DNA of 64,000 nucleotides from an uncultured Opitutia bacterium. GTDB taxonomy: Bacteria > Verrucomicrobiota > Verrucomicrobiia > Opitutales > CAJWYM01. Positions within the stretch are counted from its first letter, which is position 1. Each line of letters begins with the position of its first letter. Position numbers and translations under genes: made by a program. Below the pieces are notes generated by a model that was given only the letters and a program-made list of their open reading frames with translations, had not been told where the DNA came from and searched no databases. Shown one piece after another: positions 27,500 to 35,510 of the stretch. The stretch lies in assembly GCA_913049555.1 (NCBI GenBank), contig CAJWYM010000007.1:17306-81305 (forward strand), in the 5' to 3' direction.

Positions 27500-29806
27500 T
27501 TATGAATTCAACCAATCTTGTAATTGAATTTCATTTTTAATGATTAAATTTGGAGTGCAATAAGAGCTGAGGTTTTTTAAATAATCGTTCTGAGTAAAAC
27601 GGTGGCAATGAAGTAAAATTTTTGCTTTGTCTCCAGGTTTTCTTACCAATCTCCCTATAGCTTGATTGATTTTTCGGATTGCTGGTATTTGGTAGGCTTT
27701 ATAGAACCCATCCGTTCCATAAGTTTCTTTTTTAGCATCTAAAACGGGATTCAACTCAGGTAGAGATGGGCTGACAATGATTGCGGTATTTATCCATTCA
27801 CCTAGATTGTCGATCGATTCACTGTATGAACTTCCCATGATTAAAAAAATAGCTTGAGCATACTGAATGGAATCTTCTATGAAATCACCCTTATCTCTTT
27901 TGGATCTGGGTTGCAGTGCGATGGAACACCAGGGATGGATCTGCTTTAAGGTTTGTAAGGTTTTTTGGGCGTATTGGAAGGAGGGGAAGAATACTAGAAC
28001 TCTTTCTTGAGTGATCTCGATGGATTGAATAATCGTTTCAGCAGTCATAGAGATACTATTAGGTCTGGCCTTAAAACGGGTATCTACCCGACTATCAATA
28101 GCTACATTGAAAGCATTCAATTGCCAGGGACTTTGCGCTGATATCCAAGGAGTGTCCGTGGGGATTTGAGCTTCTTTGTAGAAAATTTCTTGGGGACTGA
28201 TTGTTGCAGACATAAACAAAGTATAGGAGAAGTCTTTAATTTGTCTGTAGATTTTGTTGGAGGCATCGAAGCATTGAATGACTAAAAGGTTTTCTTTTTT
28301 GTATTCCAGCAATTTCTTGATTGTATCGTCCTCTAATAGTTCAGCAAAATTTGAAATTTCCTGAAGAGTGTTTTGGGAGTCAATTCCTAAATGTATCAGG
28401 CCCTGTCCAAATTGCTCAGTATGGAGCACGGATTGTAACAATCTGAGAAGATCTTTTTCATGTTGAATGCTTAAAACTTCGTAGTGAATGATACTTTGGA
28501 TCCATTCAACCAGTTTTTGCAAAGAACTTTCTAAATTAAAATAAAACAAGCTGTCCCGATTGATTTCGATTAAAAGATCTTGAATCTTCCCGTATGAAAT
28601 TTGAGAGGAATAAGCGAGTTCGACTCGATTGCTAAGGTTATGAGCTTCATCAATAATTAAAAATGTATTCTCAGCTTGGTAGTTTTTAATTTGATCTAAA
28701 AATTGTTTGCTTGTAGGAGAGAAAAGATAGTTGTAATCGGCTACCCAAACTTCTGAATACGGGAGCATAGATTTAATAATTTCATACTTAGGTAGTTCGA
28801 ATTTTTCAGACCATTCTTTAAGCAGGTTGTAATCTAGGGTGTTATTTTCAAATAATTTGTAGGGAATGATTCCAGAATTTTGCCAATTTTCTGAAAAATC
28901 ATCTGGATAATCCGTTCTCTCAGAGTCAGAACTTTCTCTGCTTTGGATTTTTATAAATCGGGGAGCGCATTCATCCGATTCGGGACTTTTGAGTGCGTTC
29001 ATTGCCGCCTCTTGTCCCGTAGTTTTTCCAGTCAAATATAAAATGCGATCTACTTTTCCTGCATAGATAGCTTTTTGGGCTAAATGGAGGGTTAAACCTG
29101 TTTTACCAAAACCAGTTGGAGCTTCGAGGCAAACACATCGGTTTTGAAAAAAGGCGGATTCAAGGGCCTCTAAGCACTCTTTTTGTCCTGATCTCCAGTT
29201 ATTAAAGGGTTCCTTAATTTTAATTAGACGGAGTTCTTGGTTTCTACACCAACGATTTTCGATAAATGGTTTTAATTTTTCCCACTGTTCCTTGAAAATA
29301 TCTAAAGGATTTAAATCAAAGAAAATTTTTTTTTGTTTTTTACTGTTTTTGTCGACCCATTGAAAATATCCTGACGAATTCCAGTTTTTGTATTGAACCT
29401 TTTTTTCAATAAGTAATAGATAAATAGACAATTGAACAATGTAGGAAGGATACCGTTTTATAATTTCATCTATAGAATTAGGGATATCTTGGGATGAGCT
29501 TTTAATTTCAATAATGTGTATCGTTCTGGTATCCTCATCTTCATAAATCGAGTCAATTCTGCCTTTAAATTGGATTTCCCAATTGTCTACTTTTAAAATC
29601 TGATCGATTTGAATTTCGTGCTTATAATTTGTGGGTAGATTTTTGGAGAATTGCTCTTGCTGTTCTTGGTGAAGGATCCTGCCTTTTTTAAGATTCAAGT
29701 GAGTTTGTTTGTAGCTCTTGTAATTGAGATTGGAAGGGTAATCTTGGTAAGCAGAAAATTCACGAACGCTTAGTTGGACTGATTTTTTGTCGCGATGAAT
29801 AAACAT
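27500..29806 (-). CDS. RecB-type nuclease fused to an XPD/DinG-like helicase
   Basis: A 768-residue protein. Residues about 1-170 carry a PD-(D/E)XK nuclease core: Asp in GRIDSIYE, ExK in IHIIEIKSS and a QxxxY motif in YIVQLSIYLLL, the pattern of RecB/AddB/Cas4 nucleases. The rest is an SF2 helicase of the XPD/DinG type, with Walker A APTGFGKTG near 232, DEAH (LIIDEAHNL) near 385 and motif VI QAIGRLVRKPG near 715. XPD-type enzymes usually have four cysteines between Walker A and DEAH; here only one is seen, so the iron-sulfur cluster is probably absent. It likely acts in DNA repair. It is monocistronic. Confidence 0.85.
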   Translation of the reverse strand: MFIHRDKKSVQLSVREFSAYQDYPSNLNYKSYKQTHLNLKKGRILHQEQQEQFSKNLPTNYKHEIQIDQILKVDNWEIQFKGRIDSIYEDEDTRTIHIIEIKSSSQDIPNSIDEIIKRYPSYIVQLSIYLLLIEKKVQYKNWNSSGYFQWVDKNSKKQKKIFFDLNPLDIFKEQWEKLKPFIENRWCRNQELRLIKIKEPFNNWRSGQKECLEALESAFFQNRCVCLEAPTGFGKTGLTLHLAQKAIYAGKVDRILYLTGKTTGQEAAMNALKSPESDECAPRFIKIQSRESSDSERTDYPDDFSENWQNSGIIPYKLFENNTLDYNLLKEWSEKFELPKYEIIKSMLPYSEVWVADYNYLFSPTSKQFLDQIKNYQAENTFLIIDEAHNLSNRVELAYSSQISYGKIQDLLIEINRDSLFYFNLESSLQKLVEWIQSIIHYEVLSIQHEKDLLRLLQSVLHTEQFGQGLIHLGIDSQNTLQEISNFAELLEDDTIKKLLEYKKENLLVIQCFDASNKIYRQIKDFSYTLFMSATISPQEIFYKEAQIPTDTPWISAQSPWQLNAFNVAIDSRVDTRFKARPNSISMTAETIIQSIEITQERVLVFFPSFQYAQKTLQTLKQIHPWCSIALQPRSKRDKGDFIEDSIQYAQAIFLIMGSSYSESIDNLGEWINTAIIVSPSLPELNPVLDAKKETYGTDGFYKAYQIPAIRKINQAIGRLVRKPGDKAKILLHCHRFTQNDYLKNLSSYCTPNLIIKNEIQLQDWLNS

Positions 29807-30108
29807 ACGTTTTTAATTAACGATGAATAGATCTGGGTTTTCAATTAGAATCTTCTCTTGTTATTCAACAATTAAAATGGTTGTCTTGGTCTTTTATAAA
29901 AAACAAAAAGAAGGATAAGATGCTAGTGTATCTAATTTGCTTCACAATTTGTTAAAGATTTTAGTAGTTACCTAAAAACAGATTGAGGGATTCTGGTGGA
30001 ACGGCGGAGTCGACTAAAAGGGTTTTAATTGCAAAAAAAAACAACACAAAAAGTGTTGTTTGGTGAAATCCTATTGAATGAACAATCAGGTATAAATGAA
30101 GAGTTCCA
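29807..30108. other. Intergenic region before the nuclease-helicase gene
   Basis: About 300 bases of AT-rich DNA. It must hold the promoter of the nuclease-helicase gene, but no clear -35/-10 pair can be placed. The bS22-type gene's terminator lies at 30032-30061. A short tRNA-3'-end-like string at 29995-30014 does not fold into a complete RNA. Confidence 0.5.
30032..30061 (-). terminator. Intrinsic terminator of the bS22-type gene
   Basis: On the minus strand, AAACAACAC and GTGTTGTTT form a perfect nine-base stem with a five-base loop (30039-30061), directly followed by a run of T (complement of the A-run at 30033-30041). It lies about 48 bases after the stop codon of the 31-residue gene, so it should end that transcript and isolate it from the nuclease-helicase gene. 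Confidence 0.85.
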
Positions 30109-30204
30109 TCAAGCTGGACGCTTTTTATGACGGTTGGCACGCAAACGTTTTCTACGTTTGTGTTTATTCATTTTTAATATTCTTTTCTTCTTAAGATTTC
30201 CCAT
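30109..30204 (-). CDS. Small ribosomal subunit protein, AURKAIP1/COX24 domain (bS22-like)
   Basis: A 31-residue, extremely basic protein starting [20 protein letters not shown] and continuing into a [10 protein letters not shown] end. The K-KK-R...[17 protein letters not shown] pattern is that of the AURKAIP1/COX24 domain proteins of Bacteroidota and PVC bacteria, related to mycobacterial bS22, which binds the small ribosomal subunit. An internal ATG at 30171 could also start a 20-residue form, but the longer one matches the family. It has its own terminator, supporting a separate transcript or the end of the surE operon. Confidence 0.88.
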   Translation of the reverse strand: MGNLKKKRILKMNKHKRRKRLRANRHKKRPA

Positions 30205-30276
30205 AACTGTTTAAAATTTAAAGTACGTAAGAAAAGACGAAATAAGGATTATTGTAAAGGGAATATTGAAAAAAAG

Positions 30277-31020
30277 TTAAAAATAATGAATAGAAAATTC
30301 ACTTATACTGATATTTCCTAATTTTAAGGCGGAGCGATCTGTTTGAGTCTTTTTATCTTCATCGCCACAGGGAGAAAACTTAATAGGGTTTATTGAATTA
30401 GTTGTCTTCTTATAAAGTGAATATTTTTTAAACAATGCAGGCCTTGTTTTGGTTATAGGAGATGAGGGAGTGACACGGTAGGGGAGGTTGATATTTATCA
30501 TTTTCTCTGTGCTGTCCTCTAAATAATTTTTTGTGAGTTTATGGATGAATGAAAGGTTTTGTTGCAGCTTAGAAATGGTTTCTTTCTTTAACTTGGAAGA
30601 ATTCTTTAATTGATTAAAACAATCTAATTCCATTGATTGAGAAATTGCAATTGCTGGAATCCCTAATGAATGAGCATGAAAAGCACCGGCGAATGTTCCA
30701 GAACTAAGAATACATTGCCAAGAAGTATTTGCTCCGATATTAGGGCCTGAGATTACTAAGTCAGGTTGAATGGGGAGTAGATTTTTGAGGGCAATATCGA
30801 CACAGCTAATAGGAGTTCCATTTTTAACAATCCAACACCCGCAAACCGGGAAAAGTTTTGAATTTTTGACTTGAACTTTCGATTGTATTTTACCCCCAAC
30901 CCAGCTTTGCTCTTTTTGAGGAGCTACTACGAAAACATTCGCTGTCTTTGATAATAACTCGATTAACCACCCAAATAGGGGGCTTGAAATGCCATCGTCA
31001 TTTGTAATTAAGATATTTAT
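30277..31020 (-). CDS. surE: 5'/3'-nucleotidase SurE, apparent AUA start
   Basis: A 247-residue frame that matches SurE from its first residue: NILITNDDGISSPL with the metal-binding NDD, VVAPQKEQSWVG with the active-site Ser, GTPISCVDIAL, and PDLVISGPNIGANTSW with the metal-ligand Asn. The first in-frame ATG (30633) is past half of the conserved domain. Family members begin MNILITNDDG, which aligns with an ATA at 31020; an ATT at 31038 is the only other near-cognate codon before an in-frame stop at 31041-31039. The start therefore seems non-canonical, or there is a base error. SurE dephosphorylates nucleoside monophosphates. It follows the DUF115 gene by one base. Confidence 0.88.
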   Translation of the reverse strand: MNILITNDDGISSPLFGWLIELLSKTANVFVVAPQKEQSWVGGKIQSKVQVKNSKLFPVCGCWIVKNGTPISCVDIALKNLLPIQPDLVISGPNIGANTSWQCILSSGTFAGAFHAHSLGIPAIAISQSMELDCFNQLKNSSKLKKETISKLQQNLSFIHKLTKNYLEDSTEKMININLPYRVTPSSPITKTRPALFKKYSLYKKTTNSINPIKFSPCGDEDKKTQTDRSALKLGNISISEFSIHYF

Positions 31021-31021
31021 G

Positions 31022-32566
31022 CTAAATCTCGCTTGAATTTATAAGGTTTTCGGTCAGGAATTGGGCCATTAACTTGTTAGAAACAGGAAGTTGGATTAAA
31101 GCATCTTCAAGTTTCCAAAGAAGCATTTTTAGATTATTGATTATTGTTTCTAAGATTTCTTTTGATGGCATTTCATTGGAAATGAGTAATGGCATAACTG
31201 CAAAAGAATAATCTCCCATGATAGAGGGAAGGTCTGAATCTGTCATAATTTTACGGATACAATCATATTGTTTGGATTCAAAACTTTCTTCTTGTTGTGA
31301 ATTATTTTCAATATAGAACCATGCCCGGTCGATTGCTTTAAATATCTTTTCAAAAATAAAGTCTAAATTTTGCGGTTTGGATTGATAGCGATTTATTAAA
31401 TCTAATGGATTTGTTTTTTGTTCTATAAAATTAGAGAGCGTTTCTTCTAATTCCATGGCTGAAGATGGATGAATCAACAGAGCACCCTCCAAGACTGCTC
31501 CCCTGTCATTTAAATTGATAATTTGAAGCTTTTCTGCGATTTGTTTGCAAAAATTAGAAGTATCTTTCCAATCGGATATAAAAGTGGTTTTGACTTTTTT
31601 ATTAAAATTACCAGGAATCTCATATTGCTTGGTCCCATAAGGAATTAGATTTTGATCTCTTTGGGTGACTACTGCATACCTGCTATGATCCAAGCCAGAG
31701 GCTAAATCCATTCCAATAAGCATTAAAACTTCACATCCTAGGAAATTTGCAAATGAAATTGAAGAAAGCCCAACGTTGTTTATTGCCTGAACTTCAGCTT
31801 TTTCTATCCCATTTTTTTCAAGCCAATCCTCAAAAATAATAGGACCCGAAATCATCATGGTATTATTTTTCCATCTTTCTAACCACGATTTGTGAGTTGT
31901 ATTACAAGCGATCAGAATGCCATCATTAAAATCATAGTCAGCGCAGGATTGGACGCATTTGTTTGGATCAATTGAGAGGACAAAATCAGGCTTAAGATCG
32001 AAATGATTCAATGCCCTGATAGAACTATCGGTTGCAATTAAATTGAAAGGAATTTTCCATTTTTTTAAAATAGGGAGTGTTAGGTCTAAAGAGGGGCCTG
32101 CACCGACAACTACAGAGAGAGTTTTTTCTAATGAATTTTTCCAACGATCGTCGATTTTTGAAATCAAGTAATCAGGCAAATTTTGGAAGATATTTATTTG
32201 ACGTAAAAGGCCATCCTCGGATCTTGTTCGGCGTGCACTTTTGGAGCACTCAAAATTGAGATTTATTGTTTCTAGAACCTGATTCCAAATAGGATTTAAA
32301 GACTTGTAAGACTTGGTATCAGGGATTGAGTGATAGTCTTTAGCAATAAAGAGTTGAAGAGATTCTTTGAAATCCTCTGAGTCTAAATCTTTTAGGCAAA
32401 AGGTTTGGATATTTGTGAAAGAACACTGGAAATCATTGTCAATCAGCCAGAGAACTTGAGAATACTTTTCTAGTTCATGTTTAACTAATAATTCTGGAGC
32501 CTCGCCCAGGATAATACAGGATTTTGCACCTTGACTGGTATTTTCTAAGTGCCAACGATCCAGCAT
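31022..32566 (-). CDS. DUF115 / MptE-like (Maf-type glycosyltransferase-related) protein
   Basis: A 514-residue protein. The central domain has VVGAGPSLD near residue 154 followed by LIATDSSIRALNHFDLKPDFVLSIDPN, the hallmark of DUF115 (6-hydroxymethylpterin pyrophosphokinase MptE-like, also found in motility-associated Maf glycosyltransferases). LIGMDLASGLDHSRYA later is also typical. The N- and C-terminal ~130 residues are less conserved. No flagellar genes are visible, so a role in flagellin glycosylation is not supported here; a nucleotide-sugar transfer role is more general. The start overlaps the ATP-grasp stop (TGATG), and surE follows directly. Confidence 0.82.
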   Translation of the reverse strand: MLDRWHLENTSQGAKSCIILGEAPELLVKHELEKYSQVLWLIDNDFQCSFTNIQTFCLKDLDSEDFKESLQLFIAKDYHSIPDTKSYKSLNPIWNQVLETINLNFECSKSARRTRSEDGLLRQINIFQNLPDYLISKIDDRWKNSLEKTLSVVVGAGPSLDLTLPILKKWKIPFNLIATDSSIRALNHFDLKPDFVLSIDPNKCVQSCADYDFNDGILIACNTTHKSWLERWKNNTMMISGPIIFEDWLEKNGIEKAEVQAINNVGLSSISFANFLGCEVLMLIGMDLASGLDHSRYAVVTQRDQNLIPYGTKQYEIPGNFNKKVKTTFISDWKDTSNFCKQIAEKLQIINLNDRGAVLEGALLIHPSSAMELEETLSNFIEQKTNPLDLINRYQSKPQNLDFIFEKIFKAIDRAWFYIENNSQQEESFESKQYDCIRKIMTDSDLPSIMGDYSFAVMPLLISNEMPSKEILETIINNLKMLLWKLEDALIQLPVSNKLMAQFLTENLINSSEI

Positions 32567-33516
32567 CAGGAAAAAGTATCTTTCTTATATCTTGTCATAG
32601 TCAGTTCTTTAATCTTTAAGTTCCTTCGATCCAATTGGAGGGTTTTACCAGAGGCTTCGAGAAGGAACCAAGAAAATGAATCTAAGCCGGCCTCTATACT
32701 TGCAGTGGAGGCACCTCCGATTCTTGGATTGGTTTCAATAATCGAAAAGGTGCCATTGTCTTGGATCAAACCTTGAGTGACGGCATGTCCATAAAGGTGA
32801 TGTTCTTCTAAAAATCGTGAAATCCACTCTTCAATTTTTTTATGACGGAAAATCTGAGTGATTTGCGATTCTCCGTTTCTCACAAGATTTCTCCACCTCA
32901 AGACGGTTCCTAAGCAAGTGCCTTTTTTATCAACATAGCTATCAGCACTGAATTCTCTTCCCTGTATATAGGGTTGAAAAATCGGTTTTAGCAGCTCTTT
33001 GCTTTGTATCAAAGCCTCTTCAGCACTTAGGTCAAGTTTCAAGTCCATAGATCCGCAACCGCATTCTTCTTTGACTACAAAACGAGAATAGGAATCGTTC
33101 AATGATTCTCTTTTTAGGACGGGAATCATGTTGGGTTGAAATTGCTGTTTTGCTTTCTCAAAAAAGACAGTCTTGTTAGTAAAATAATGAATGGCTTGTT
33201 TGTTAGAGCATAAAATATGAATATTGTTAGCAGCGAAGACATCAAGGTTGGATGCAAAATAATCTAATTCCCCGGATCGAGTGGGAATAATTGCTCGGAT
33301 CTCTTTTCTTTCACATTCTTTTATAAATTCCGTGGGAGATAAATTTTGAATGGGTTGGGTTTTCCAAAAATTTTTATTTATATGGGCCGCTATACAATTT
33401 TCGTCGCAATCAGAAGGTATTAGATCTGTAAAATATTGAGAATTTCGAATGGCTAATTCGGCTGCTTTTAAGTGAGGGATTTTATCAGCGATACTCGTAA
33501 TTAATAATTTTGGCAT
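32566..33516 (-). CDS. ATP-grasp domain enzyme (carbamoyl-phosphate-synthase-like fold)
   Basis: A 316-residue protein. The N-terminal pre-ATP-grasp domain (MPKLLITSIADKIP...IIPTRSGELD) is followed by ATP-grasp elements: RFVVKEECGCGSMDLK (nucleotide-binding Lys and loop), PYIQGREFSADSYVDKKG and IIETNPRIGGA (metal-binding Glu and Asn). Such enzymes ligate a carboxylate to an amine using ATP; the substrate is unknown. It heads a three-gene unit with the DUF115 protein and surE, overlapping the next gene by one base. Confidence 0.85.
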   Translation of the reverse strand: MPKLLITSIADKIPHLKAAELAIRNSQYFTDLIPSDCDENCIAAHINKNFWKTQPIQNLSPTEFIKECERKEIRAIIPTRSGELDYFASNLDVFAANNIHILCSNKQAIHYFTNKTVFFEKAKQQFQPNMIPVLKRESLNDSYSRFVVKEECGCGSMDLKLDLSAEEALIQSKELLKPIFQPYIQGREFSADSYVDKKGTCLGTVLRWRNLVRNGESQITQIFRHKKIEEWISRFLEEHHLYGHAVTQGLIQDNGTFSIIETNPRIGGASTASIEAGLDSFSWFLLEASGKTLQLDRRNLKIKELTMTRYKKDTFS

Positions 33517-33566
33517 TTAAATAGCAAAATCGGATTCTTTTGATATGGATTACAACTAAATCAGGT

Positions 33567-33594
33567 AAAAAAAAAGCCTTCTAAAAGAAGGCTT
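33567..33594 (-). terminator. Intrinsic terminator of the small basic protein gene
   Basis: AAGCCTTC and GAAGGCTT form a perfect eight-base stem with a five-base loop (33574-33594), followed on the minus strand by seven or more T (33567-33573). It lies 21 bases after the small basic protein's stop and before the ATP-grasp gene, so that operon probably needs its own promoter. Confidence 0.88.
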
Positions 33595-33615
33595 GTAAAA
33601 GAAATTAAAAATTAT

Positions 33616-33774
33616 TTAGGAGTCTGGTAAAGTTTTTTTGAGGCCTACAACTCGATCGCCTTCTTTCCATTCACCCCTCTTTTTAAGTAAATCGACTCTT
33701 TCGAAACGTTTAAGAACATTCCGAACGTTGAAAATACTTCCTCCTGTAGATTTGAAACTTTTATGCTGACTCAT
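33616..33774 (-). CDS. Small basic protein of verrucomicrobial/chlamydial type
   Basis: A 52-residue basic protein beginning MSQHKSFKSTGGS, with the core RNVLKRFERVDLLKKRGEWK followed by EGDRVVGLKK. This matches the short 'small basic protein' family described from Verrucomicrobia and Chlamydiae (TIGR04137, from memory). The function is not firmly known; size, charge and conservation suggest a ribosome- or RNA-associated role. It is monocistronic, with its own terminator. It is the best phylogenetic marker in the window, pointing to the PVC group. Confidence 0.85.
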   Translation of the reverse strand: MSQHKSFKSTGGSIFNVRNVLKRFERVDLLKKRGEWKEGDRVVGLKKTLPDS

Positions 33775-33908
33775 AGACAAATCAAAAACATTTTTTGTTG
33801 TAAACGCAATATAAATTAAAATGAAATTTAAAAAATATATATCTATAGATTCGCCCTTATTTTTTATTTAAATCATTTGATAAATTATTCCAAATTTAAC
33901 GGTGCTCG

Positions 33909-33937
33909 TTGACTATTTTACTGGATTGGTTTATTAG
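33909..33937 (+). promoter_or_regulatory. Possible sigma-70-type promoter of the glutaredoxin gene
   Basis: TTGACT (33909-33914) and TATTAG (33932-33937) are separated by 17 bases. The -35 matches five of six and the -10 four of six consensus positions. The expected start would be near 33944, giving a leader of about 12 bases before the ATG at 33956. Called by eye only. Confidence 0.4.
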
Positions 33938-33955
33938 AATAAGTAGAATTTACTT

Positions 33956-34243
33956 ATGAAAAACAAACCAATATTGTATGTTAAAAATGGTTGCCCTTGG
34001 TGCGTATCTGCTATCTCGTATTTTGGCGAGCAGGGTTTAGAGGTCGACCTTAAGGATGTGAGCAATAGCCATGTTGCTATGGATCGGATGGTTACAATCA
34101 GCGGACAAACTAAAGTCCCCACTTTTGTGTACGAGGATTTCGTTGTAGCAGATTTCAGTGTCGAAGAATTTGTTGAAGAATTGAACCAAAGACCCGATGT
34201 GAAAGTCGAACTTTCATTAGTGTCCAATGCAGATGAGTTCTAG
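33956..34243 (+). CDS. Glutaredoxin family protein
   Basis: A 95-residue thioredoxin-fold protein. The ILYVKNGCPWC start holds a CPWC redox motif at about residues 13-16, and TKVPTFVYED gives the cis-Pro glutathione-binding loop. It probably reduces disulfides or glutathionylated proteins in the cytoplasm, though the CPWC motif is less common than CPYC. It is a single gene, divergent to the small basic protein and convergent with the HDOD regulator. Confidence 0.9.
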   Translation: MKNKPILYVKNGCPWCVSAISYFGEQGLEVDLKDVSNSHVAMDRMVTISGQTKVPTFVYEDFVVADFSVEEFVEELNQRPDVKVELSLVSNADEF

Positions 34244-34266
34244 AAACAATTTTGAGAACTGAAATT

Positions 34267-35502
34267 TTATATCATCTGACCTATGATTGAAAAGTCAGAG
34301 TAGGGATTCTCGATGGATTGAACTAACTGGCGCCATTCTTCCACTTTTTCAGCCAAACCTAGGCGATCAAAATATTCAATGTCCAACCTTAGGGTATCTG
34401 TCATTTTAGAGGTTTTATTTTCAGACAAAAGCGCTCTTGCTAAATGAATTGCGGCGAGTGGTTGAAAGTCAGTAGGGATACTTAATGAGGGATTTTCATG
34501 ATATATAACCGCCTCGACCACGGTCGTAGGCAATCCCCATAAATTTAATAAATAGCCTCCTACTTGAGCATGATCGGCATTGAAAACTTCCCGCTCAGCT
34601 TCGAGAACGGTGTAGGAATGATTCTTTACTAAGTCATCCACTCTTGAATATTCTTGGGGTAAACTACATGCAAGAATTAATTTACCGGCTCGGCAAAGCA
34701 TACCTGCAATAAAAGAATCTTCGATCAACTCTTTTTCTATTTTTTCGTTTACGGCTAAAGCTCGAGCGACTCCAGCAATACAAAGGCATTCATGAAAAAA
34801 AGTCTCTAGAGGAACGCCATCGAGCTTGAACTCTTTAATCGCAGAAAACGCATGAATCGTGAAAACAATAGACTTCACATTGTCTACGCCTAAATAAGAA
34901 ACAGCGTCTACAGGATTAGATACTTGTTGAGCAAGTCCAAAGTATCCAGAATTTGCGACTTTTAGGATTTTAGCAGTCATGCCCAAGTCTTTCTGGATAA
35001 TTTGCCCAATCTTGGCAGTGTCTACATCCGGTTCCTTCAGTGCTTGAACAATTTCTCTATAAAGTGAAGGTAAAGTAGGCAATTCTCCAAGTTGAGAAAC
35101 TAGATTTTTTAAACCCTTGTTAGCCATAAACTCCTCATGAGAAGTAGCCCTAATGATTTTCTCTTGAAGTGTTTTCGGGTCGCATGGTTTCGCAATGTAT
35201 TGATGGGTTGAATCCAAGCAATTAAGAACCATCAATTGATCTGCATGACCGGAAAGTATAAAGCGAATTGTTTGAGGATAGAGTTCCATCACTTTTTGTA
35301 GAAGTTGAGCACCATTCATATCAGGCATTCTCATATCAGATACAATGACATCGAAAGGCTCTTTAGCCATTTCTTCCAATGCATGTTTTCCGTCTTCTGC
35401 AAATACCATTTCCCAGTGAGAACTCATTTTGCGAAGCATTCTCCTTAGCCCTTGAAGAACTAGTGTCTCATCATCGACAAATATAATGCGCTTTTTTTTC
35501 AT
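34267..35502 (-). CDS. Response regulator with receiver and HDOD domains
   Basis: A 411-residue protein when started at the ATG at 35502. A TTG at 35514 overlapping the kinase stop would add four residues. The receiver domain (about 1-120) has FVDDE and probable phosphoacceptor Asp in VIVSDMRMPDMNG, with the conserved Lys in IAKPCD. The HDOD domain (about 140-340) has LPTLPSLYREIVQAL, KILKVANSGYFG and YLGVDNVKSIV. HDOD lacks HD-GYP catalysis and acts in signalling, but the mechanism here is unknown. It follows the PAS histidine kinase with almost no gap and is likely its partner. Confidence 0.9.
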   Translation of the reverse strand: MKKKRIIFVDDETLVLQGLRRMLRKMSSHWEMVFAEDGKHALEEMAKEPFDVIVSDMRMPDMNGAQLLQKVMELYPQTIRFILSGHADQLMVLNCLDSTHQYIAKPCDPKTLQEKIIRATSHEEFMANKGLKNLVSQLGELPTLPSLYREIVQALKEPDVDTAKIGQIIQKDLGMTAKILKVANSGYFGLAQQVSNPVDAVSYLGVDNVKSIVFTIHAFSAIKEFKLDGVPLETFFHECLCIAGVARALAVNEKIEKELIEDSFIAGMLCRAGKLILACSLPQEYSRVDDLVKNHSYTVLEAEREVFNADHAQVGGYLLNLWGLPTTVVEAVIYHENPSLSIPTDFQPLAAIHLARALLSENKTSKMTDTLRLDIEYFDRLGLAEKVEEWRQLVQSIENPYSDFSIIGQMI

Positions 35503-35510
35503 AAGGTAAG

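Noticed and set aside
29995..30014. tRNA/tmRNA 3'-end-like string on the minus strand (GTCGACTCCGCCGTTCCACCA-like)
   Set aside because: The T-stem is too short and no matching acceptor 5' half, D-arm or anticodon arm is nearby; the expected upstream region for tmRNA is the surE coding sequence.
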